DNA of 64,000 bases from Symsagittifera roscoffensis. Taxonomy: Eukaryota > Xenacoelomorpha > Acoela > Convolutidae. Each line of letters starts with the position of its first letter. Position 1 is the first letter of the stretch. Positions 55,941 to 64,000 of this stretch are shown in pieces. The position numbers were made by a program, and so were the translations under genes. Below the pieces are notes generated by a model that saw nothing but the letters and a program-made list of their open reading frames with translations, had not been told where the DNA came from and searched no databases. Where the stretch lies: assembly GCF_963678635.1 (NCBI RefSeq), contig NC_087064.1, positions 74,986,213 through 75,050,212 of the forward strand. Reading direction: 5' to 3'.

Positions 55941-58320
55941 TGGCCTCGAAAAAAAACATTGAAAAATTAATGATCTTGCGGAAAACTAAATGAAAAACTT
56001 TCTTAAGCATTGCAATATATGATATAGCTTAAACATGAAAAAATTCTTTCGTTAAACATGCAAAATTATTATGCTTAAACATGGGAGATAGCTGTCACTC
56101 GCATTTAAATATAAAATATAGATATAGATATATAGATAGATAGATCACGATCCTATTATAAGTGAAAATTTTAAATCCCTACATTTTCGTAATACCGCTT
56201 TTAACAAAACGAAACTAGCCACAATAAACCAAACACAAAAATAAAATATATGCTACAAAGTGAAAGTTAAACATATAAACGACTCTTATAGCAATATATA
56301 ACTTTTATTTTCCGTTGACAATCTCGCAACACGTTTAAGTGACTGAGGCGCCAATTTGTTGATTATCTTGTTCAAATAAAGCATAAAGCCCGGCCTACCT
56401 GATTTTTCAAACAATTATCACTAGGGAACTTTTTTGGGACTGTACTGTACCGGGTTGTTTCTTGTTCACTTTCATACTTTTCTTGACTGTTTTTTATAGG
56501 AATGTGTAGTAAAAACACAGAATGAAATATCTAAGAAAGTAAAGAACGCTTCAATTTTTAAAACAAAGGCAAAGCTGAGCTTCGCAACACTTGCGATACA
56601 ACAAGTATAGGACTAAAACAGCAAGACCTCCAGAAACTATCAAAAAGACTTCGAACGTAGCAATCGTTGAAGAAACGACTAGAAAAACAAAAAGCAAGAA
56701 ACTTCGGGTTTCGTTGAGGTTCTGAAAAAAAATTGGAATAAAAATTGTTGGTTGCTACAAGAATTACTTGTGCGAAAAGTAGGACACCAAATTAGGGCAA
56801 TAGTTTGGCCTCAAAAACAAATACTGAAAAATTAATGACCTTACGAACACTAATTGAAAAATTTTCTTACGCATTGCAATATGTTCTATAGCTTAAACAT
56901 GAAAAAAATCTTTCGTTAAGCATGCAAAATTATTATGCTTAAACATGCGAGATAGCTGTCACTCGCATTTAAATATAGTATAGATAGATAGATAGAGATA
57001 GATAGATAGATAATTAAAATAGCAGGTATACAGACTTAATTTGGCCTCGAAAAAAATACTGAAAAACTAATGACCTTGCGAAAACCTAATTGAAAAATTT
57101 TCTTAAACATTGCAATATATTCTATAGCTTAAACATGAAACAATTCTTTTGTTAAAAATGCAAAAATATTATGCTTAAACGTGGGAGATAGCTGTCACTC
57201 GCATTTAAATATAAAATATAGATATAGATATATAGATAGATAGATCACGATCCTATTATAAGTGAAAATTTTAAATCCCTACATTTTCGTAATACCGCTT
57301 TTAACAAAACGAAACTAGCCACAATAAACCAAACACAAAAATAAAATATATGCTACAAAGTGAAAGTTAAACATATAAACGACTCTTATAGCAATATATA
57401 ACTTTTATTTTCCGTTGACAATCTCGCAACACGTTTAAGTGACTGAGGCGCCAATTTGTTGATTATCTTGTTCAAATAAAGCATAAAGCCCGGCCTACCT
57501 GATTTTTCAAACAATTATCACTAGGGAACTTTTTTGGGACTGTACTGTACCGGGTTGTTTCTTGTTCACTTTCATACTTTTCTTGACTGTTTTGTATAGG
57601 AATGTGTAGTAAAAACACAGAATGAAATATCTAAAAAAGTAAAGAACGCTTCAATTTTTAAAACAAAGGCAAAGCTGAGCTTCGCAACACTTGCGATACA
57701 ACAAGTATAGGACTAAAACAGCAAGACCTCCAGAAACTATCAAAAAGACTTCGAACGTAGCAATCGTTGAAGAAACGACTAGAAAAACAAAAAGCATGAA
57801 ACTTCGGGTTTCGTTGAGGTTCTGAAAAAAAATTGGAATAAAAATTGTTGATTGCTACAAGGATTACTTGTGCGAAAAGTAGGACACCAAATTAGGGCAA
57901 TAGTTTGGCCTCAAAAACAAATACTGAAAAATTAATGACCTTACGAACACTAATTGAAAAATTTTCTTACGCATTGCAATATGTTCTATAGCTTAAACAT
58001 GAAAAAAATCTTTCGTTAAGCATGCAAAATTATTATGCTTAAACATGCGAGATAGCTGTCACTCGCATTTAAATATAGTATAGATAGATAGATAGAGATA
58101 GATAGATAGATAATTAAAATAGCAGGTATACAGACTTAATTTGGCCTCGAAAAAAATACTGAAAAATTAATGACCTTGCGAAAACCTAATTGAAAAATTT
58201 TCTTAAACATTGCAATATATTCTATAGCTTAAACATGAAACAATTCTTTTGTTAAAAATGCAAAAATATTATGCTTAAACGTGGGAGATAGCTGTCACTC
58301 GCATTTAAATATAGTATAGA
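55941..58320. repeat. 1100-bp direct tandem duplication of a GATA-ended unit
   Basis: Units run about 55941-57040 and 57041-58140, with a third partial unit to 58320. GATCACGATCC occurs at 56142 and 57242. Only scattered substitutions separate the two main units (for example TTTTTATAGG and TTTGTATAGG). Each unit holds two copies of the composite element's 3' module (CATTGCAATAT, CTTAAACATG, GATAGCTGTCACTCGCATTTAAATATA, GATA run) around a GCAAAGCTGAGCTTCGC hairpin-headed segment (56573 and 57669). Confidence 0.9.
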
Positions 58321-58469
58321 TAGATAGATAGATAGATAGATAGGATAGATAGGATAGATAGGATAGATAGGATAGATAGGATAGATAGGATAGATAGGAT
58401 AGATAGGATAGATAGGATAGATAGGATAGATAGGATAGATAGGATAGATAGGATAGATAGGATAGATAG

Positions 58470-58505
<36 letters not shown>
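58321..58505. repeat. GATA microsatellite with 9-bp GGATAGATA array
   Basis: GGATAGATA repeats about 15 times without a clear error from about 58343 to 58478, bounded on both sides by pure GATA tetramers. It directly extends the 3' GATA end of the composite-element module. Confidence 0.95.
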
Positions 58506-59510
58506 TTATAGATCTATAATCAATGAATTTAGTTAGCGACCAGATGAACTTCTTTCGTGTAGTTTACGTAATGAGAATTATCTACGGATTCGGACTCCAC
58601 GTAAAGAGTAAGTCAGGAGTCTAATAATATCATCTTTTGCTGAAAACTCTCAAGAATGAATCCACGTTTGAAAACAAAAATGAAGAGCGACATATTAACA
58701 CTCACCTTGAAAAAGTCAATCATTATGAAAGTTTCAAGCTTAACATGGTAACTTTAACCAAGAAAGGGGCGAATTCACAACGCCAATTTTTTTGTAGACG
58801 GAATGATTCATACAGTTCGATATTTATTATTACTAAGTTTACACAAGAACATTGTCCTTGTGTCTACAAAAAATCGATAATATGTGATTTAACATTTTGT
58901 TTGTAAATTTTGTTGTTTTTTGTAACAGGTTTTTTTCAAGGATCAATTGAATTTACATATTTGCAATAAAAAAGAAACTCTATATACAAAATAGCCGTGT
59001 TCAAACTTGAAACTTCCAGTTAAAAGCAAAACCAAACCAGACTGCTCGTACCAATGTGAAGCCCTTAGTGTTCTCCTCAATTCAATTTGGAAAGCTGCTT
59101 ACACTTTAACAGGGCAAAAGAAATCACGCGTTAATCAACCAAATTCAAATTATAGTAATTAAAAGTCATAATTTAAAACCCCTTTTACGAAAACTGATCA
59201 CAAAAAAAATCAATTATGAGCTCAAGGCTTCAATATCTTTCATATGGTTTAAAAACCGTCAAAAATAGCTCGTAAAAAATCGACAATTGTGATTAAACAA
59301 CCACCCCGAGACCAAATATTTGGTCAGCTTCTTCGCAAGTCGGAACAAATAAATCCTAGATAAGTGACTACTTAGACTTAAAATCAGTGGAGAAAATCAA
59401 ATTGAAATGATTATTCAGACTTTCGAGACCAGTTAAGGGGCAGTCGGAGCATTCGGGGCTTTGCCCTCCTGATATACGAGCAGTCTTATTTATTACTTTA
59501 ATTATTCTAA
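58506..59510. other. Unassigned stretch
   Basis: A plus-strand ORF at 58637-58906 (89 codons) has no recognised domain. No repeat family could be placed. Confidence 0.4.
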
Positions 59511-59517
59511 TATGAAA

Positions 59518-59635
59518 GGTACAAATATGATAATTGGGTCCCAGGAAAAAGCTGAAAGATGGGTCCCTCATTTTTTGTGAAAACTTCTTCAGGGATACAT
59601 TTCAGTTTTTGGGACCCGACTATCATGCTTGTACC
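59518..59635. repeat. 118-bp inverted-repeat element
   Basis: The left arm GGTACAAATATGATAATTGG-GTCCCA and the right arm TGGGAC-CCGACTATCATGCTTGTACC are imperfect inverses over about 30 bases, continuing into CTGAAA/TTTCAG. This is a small foldback element or a transcribed hairpin. No clear target duplication is seen. Confidence 0.7.
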
Positions 59636-60255
59636 ATAAATAAAGATATGCAATTGAAGTTGGGCCAACGGAAGCATTTAAAAAGTAACTTACTAATTAG
59701 GTTATTGCTGATGCCATGCTGATACGACGATATCTTTAGAATAAACAAGCAGACATTAGTGTTTGTGTTCTTCGTTTTCGCCTGCTTTTACTTAGGAAGA
59801 AAGAGCAACAGAGGAGCGTGGTCTTGCGTCTTCCGCTTTTCATCTGTTGACTGCGATGATTGAGGCAATAATGACAGCGGCACTATGAATATTTTCATTA
59901 TCTATCTAAATCATCTTCATCTGACTGCTGACGTCACATTTGTGAAATGAACAAAAATGGCAGTCATTTAAATTCCATTGATTGTGTTCAATCCAATTAG
60001 ACAGAAAACATTAGCATCTCTAAAATGAATCCGACCAATGTAATTCACAATGGGTTTGTACTGAGATGAGGAATGAATTCAAATTTTATCTACGTAATAA
60101 ACTAAAAATAGTCTCTTTTAACGTCATTGAAAACTATTGAATTAGCCGAGTTTTATCGGTTAATACCCCCCCCTCCCCCTACATGGAGACTTGAATCTCA
60201 GGCAGCATAAACTAAACTGATTGCATACAACAAATCAACTGGCAAATTAATGCAA
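59636..60255. other. Unique-looking stretch with a palindromic CRE
   Basis: TGACGTCA, the full cAMP-response-element palindrome, lies at 59929-59936 in less repetitive sequence. A C tract lies at about 60166-60180. No gene is called. It could be a distal regulatory region, but this is weak. Confidence 0.3.
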
Positions 60256-61870
60256 CGCATTAGTGTGCGTACGTCTAAATCAACACCAAATTTCGCTAAG
60301 AGTATAACAAAAAAAAACAAATTTGCCTTTCCTTTGTGCCTTAATTGAAATATCAATTACACTTTCGGTGAAAACTGTCACCCGCAAGTCCTAAAACGTC
60401 TCGTTTGTAAACAATTAGAAGCACAGCAATCTGAAAACTGTATTAAAAGTCTCCAACCGGTGGGGTAAAAATAAAATTTATTTGGTTGAGTGTGCTAAAC
60501 GAAAATAATAAATCGTTTGCCAATATTGGTCCAATCATCTGAATTACGAAAAAAAATGTTGCCTTCGGAAAATTGTTTCAGGGCAAAGTCAGGTAACACA
60601 AATCAACTGAAAAGAACTCACTATTTACAAATATTATAAGATTTCACATTGTTTGAAACAATAGAAATTACTTAAAAGAGCTTTATTTCAAGCCACTACC
60701 CAAAAATAAGCCTGTTTCTGTAATCTTATGCAACTGCTTTTCGAAAATGTCTCTATTTTCAGGCAAAAATTTCCACTCTTTACAGAAATGAACTCGATCA
60801 ATTGGATTAAGTCATTTTTATTTTTTAAAATAGATCTAAGAGTTGAAACGCCAGAAGTTGAGGAACAAAAATGAAAAAAAGCTGCCACAGAGAACATAAC
60901 AAAGGCAAATAGATCAATATGAACAACAAAACAAATAAACTAGGGAAAAACTTCACCCACTAATTTCGTATAACCCATTTAGGAAGCAAATTTAAAAAAA
61001 ATACGAGCATGTCTCCCGACCTGATTGGAGCCTGCAAACTCATGCATAGGTAAAACTCTTGCCACGATAGTCAGATTTTTTATACACTGCAACTCATTTG
61101 TGTGCGTACGTCTAAATCAACTTGAAATTTCGGTAGGAGTTTAACAAAAAAACTAATTTGTCATTTCGTTTGTGCCTTAATTGAAATATCAATTACACTT
61201 TCGGTGAAAATGTCACCCGCAAGTCTTAAAACGTCTCGTTGGTAAACAACTAAAAGCACAGCAACCTTTAAAAAATTGTTAAAGATTCCAAACAAAGGAG
61301 TAAAAATAACTATTTTTTGGTTAGTGTGCTCTAACCGAACTTAAAAAATAGTTTGCCCTTGTTGTCCCCATTATCTGAATTACGAAGAAATTTTGGCTCC
61401 GGAAAATTGTTCCAGCGCAAAATTTGATATCACAATAGATCGCAATAGAAATTACTTCAAAGCGCTTTTTTTTATAACCACCACCCAAAAACGCCTGCTC
61501 CTGTTATCTTTTGCAACTGCACTTTGAAAATGGTTCAACTTTCAGGCAAAACTTTCGCTCTTTGCAGAAATGAACTTGATCATCTGGAGTACGCAAATTT
61601 TAATACCTTTTTAAAATAATTTAAAAACAGAAACGCCACAAAAACGCCCAGAAATTAAAGAAAAAATAAAAAGCTATAGAGGACACAGACAGTGCAATAG
61701 ATCATTATGGACAACAAAACAAATAAACCAAGGAAACTCCACCCATTGATTTGGTACAACCCAATTAGGAGGCAAATTCAAGGGAATACGAGCATGTCTC
61801 CTCGATGCAACCTGATTGCAGCCTGCAAACTCATTCGTAGGATAAACTCTGGTCACGACAGTCAGATTTA
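60256..61870. repeat. Diverged direct duplication, unit about 800-840 bp
   Basis: TGTGCGTACGTCTAAATCAAC occurs at about 60266 and 61101; CACTTTCGGTGAAAA, CACCCGCAAGTC and AAAACGTCTCGTT follow in both. The far ends share TACGAGCATGTCTCC and GCCTGCAAACTCAT (about 61003 and 61788). Many substitutions and indels make it older than the 1252- and 1100-bp duplications. Confidence 0.85.
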
Positions 61871-61979
61871 ATCTACTATCTATTATAAACAAAATAAAGC
61901 TATCTTCAAAAAATTATTAGCTACGTTGTAGATTTCAATTTGCAGGTTTTGCGGTTGACTAGAACCCAACAAGATATAC

Positions 61980-62110
61980 AGACAGAGGCGAACTGGAGCC
62001 TCGCACCAATTTCAATGCGACACAAACATAGCGAAGCAAAATGAGACAAAAACTAGGGGGATAAAAATCATTTTCAACATCCTCGTGAACTTAGCTTCGA
62101 ATTTACTTGA
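61980..62110 (+). repeat. Hairpin-headed repeat fragment
   Basis: GACAGAGGCGAACTGGAGCCTCGCACC is a diverged form of the GAAGC/GCTTC head, followed by CAATGCGACACAAACATAGCG. Only the head region is recognisable. Confidence 0.45.
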
Positions 62111-63095
62111 AATATTTAGAACAGAAACCAGAACAATTTATATATTGCAGTAATACTTTTTTAGCTAAAATTTAGGTCTACATATTAAAAGAGTTGTTTG
62201 TTGATTTGTTTTGATTGATGCTGGCAGCAATTACAGAGGATTTCTCGCTTTCTTTTGCTGCTGCCTTATTTCTACAGATTTATCTTTTCTAGCTTTCTAA
62301 TTTTCGGCACTCTTCAACGCTTTTCTATTTTCGGCACTATCGTAATTCGGATCTCTTAAAATGAACCTACCTAACTTAGTAGCGCAATGACAACAAGCAA
62401 AATTGTCGTTCCAAGGCTAAAAATGAAAATTGAAAGCTCACCCGCTCGTATCGCATAAAACTTGATAACGGAAGATGAAGAGAAAAAAAACGGAATCTTC
62501 ATTTATAATGCGCCTTTTTGAATCTGAAGACGGAGAATCACATAAAATGGCACGTTCTTCATGCCCTTTTGGTCCAAAAAGCTAAACCGATTTTTGTAAA
62601 AAAAAACTTTGAAGCCTGAACTATCTAGCTTAACTCATTGAATTAAGAATTCTCGCAGTACTATTAACCTTCGTCACCCAGAAAAATCAAAACGGGCCCA
62701 GAACTTCGCAGCTCCCTCCTGTCCCACTCTCTACTGAGTCTCAAAACTCAAATTGTCAGAGCATTCCTGAAACCACTCGTTAACTCAGACCTTTGCAAGC
62801 CTGGAATATGGCTCCTCTTTTGAGGCAATCCAGAAATGACTAGCTTAGACAAGAAAGCTTCTCATGATTTCAAATGAAAAAGACCTCCTTGATTGAACTG
62901 GTCTCGTGGAAATCTCTCAAAAACTGTAACTGTATACCATCAAACTTTAATTGTTTGTGTCTGACATTTGTGTCCCAAAACATTTTTGTTACCCACAAAC
63001 CTATTGTGAGTGCAAACATTCTCCAGGACACTTGGCTCCAAGACAAAAAGCCCGGCTAACTGTTAAACAAGACAACAGCCAAATTTATTTGATTT
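62111..63095. other. Unassigned stretch
   Basis: A broken reading near 62640-63050 (NLRHPEKSKRAQNFAAPSCP-like) may be an old retroelement relic, but I cannot identify it. Confidence 0.3.
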
Positions 63096-63099
63096 AACT

Positions 63100-63560
63100 T
63101 TTAAACATGGCCCGCAGACAGTTGAAAAGCAGTCAATGAACGCACGTAAACACAAAAAAATACTGACTTATCTCAACTTTCGAATTTCAAAGAAAAAATA
63201 GATGGCCTTAAAGTTCTTTGCATTTCGAAAACAAATTAAATTGACATTTTTTGATAAAATTAACTTGAAAAAACTGAATCGATAAGTAACATTTTTATTT
63301 CGCTGGGAAATCTGAAAATAAAATTCCTCTTTCGAAACAAAAAGTCAATCACGTTTTTCGTGAACTTTACACTCCGCTTATCGATAGTGGAGTTTGCCGT
63401 TCATCGTCTCTTAATAACCACTCAAAATAATAGACATTCCGTTTTCTTCTAATCAAATTTTAACATGAACAAATTACCTAAATAAAACAAACAAAAAATC
63501 ATCAGCATCTATATAAGAGCCTTCACTACGATCATCAACTCTTGATCAACTGAAAAATTG
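63100..63560 (+). mobile_element. MITE-like family M, copy with both ends
   Basis: The head is decayed (CCCGCAGACAGTTG), but the terminal block AGTCAATGAACGCACG is intact. Core blocks follow, then the right end ATATAAGAGCCTTCACTACG, then ATCATCAACTCTTGATC. The reverse complement of the end (AAGAGTTGATGATCGTA) matches the left block. Confidence 0.7.
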
Positions 63561-63859
63561 GTGGAAAATTACAAATAAAATGTAATTAAGTTATTTGGTT
63601 TTAGGATACTCCAAATTTAAAAACCGCGCGTCACTTAAAAAGTCCTCATGCTGTAAAATTTTTTAGAAACTCAGCCGACGACTGATTGTCAACTAAAACA
63701 TCAAAGAACATTAAGTTTTGGTCATTTTTGTATTGAGGAGAGTCTGAGGTGCTACTTAGAAAAAAAAACGGCTTACAACTGTTTGGAAAACTACAGGATA
63801 AAAATTTGTAAAGTGAAATCAGGTAAATGATCTGACAGACTTAAAGCCAACTGCCAATA

Positions 63860-63955
63860 AATTGAGCCTGAACAAATTTAAACTTTTCCTGAAAAAAAAG
63901 AAAAAAATCATCGCGACATATATAAGAGTCTGAACTACGTTCATCGACTCTTAGT
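63860..63955 (+). mobile_element. MITE-like family M, right-end fragment
   Basis: GAGCCTGAACAAATTTAAAC and CTTTTCCTG are followed by ATATATAAGAGTCTGAACTACG and TTCATCGACTCTTAG, an intact right terminus. Confidence 0.65.
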
Positions 63956-64000
63956 AGGAGATATTGATCCAATACTTTGACGCTACAGTTCAATTCAACC

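Noticed and set aside
55941-58505. CRISPR-like or other regularly spaced array
   Set aside because: The repeats are long direct duplications and GATA microsatellite in a eukaryotic context, without short repeats and unique spacers.

Overview
The window is intron- and repeat-rich, AT-rich metazoan DNA. An invertebrate is likely, but the species cannot be named from the sequence. Introns have GT-AG borders, no operon-like packing is seen, and most of the DNA is old transposon material. One 200-base assembly gap lies at 45234-45433.

The main gene is on the minus strand. Eleven exons between 37137 and 3061 join with matching phase at every junction into an open frame of about 1145 codons. It encodes the N-terminal regulatory half of a class IIa histone deacetylase (HDAC4/5/7/9 type). 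Two motifs identify it: a MEF2-docking helix (EVKSTLQRHILSK) in exon 3, and the first 14-3-3/CaMK phospho-site (LRKTYSEPNLK), which is split across exons 4 and 5. The catalytic domain is not in the window and should lie to the left of position 1. Half of the introns start with GTTAG or a close variant.

The left edge (1-2500) holds an unidentified plus-strand ORF that is open from the first bases to 703. It is followed at once by a 79-bp intron with a perfect TACTAAC branch site. The surrounding A+C-rich plus strand hints at a retroelement or a nested gene.

The introns and the 27 kb upstream of exon 1 are built from a few repeat families. (1) A MITE-like family of about 500 bp has a CCAAC/GTTGG hairpin head and AAGAGTC terminal inverted repeats (about 15 fragments). 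(2) A SINE-like family carries a GAAGC/GCTTC hairpin and a tRNA-like module. (3) A Tc1/mariner-like foldback element has TA target sites and is nested inside family 1 at 51.5 kb. (4) Two hAT-like families have 8-bp target duplications. (5) A composite element has a short hairpin 5' end, a core array of 160-175 bp repeats and a GATA-rich 3' end, and resembles Helentron-associated elements (copies at 11.7-13.2 and 53.1-55.9 kb).

There are also remains of LINEs (34.9-36.0, 43.3-44.1 and 47.9-48.7 kb), a frameshifted ubiquitin-specific-protease-like fragment (about 17 kb), large direct tandem duplications (1252 bp at 25.5-28.2 kb, 1100 bp at 55.9-58.3 kb, about 800 bp at 60.3-61.9 kb) and several satellites or microsatellites. 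No second host gene is clear in 37.2-64 kb.
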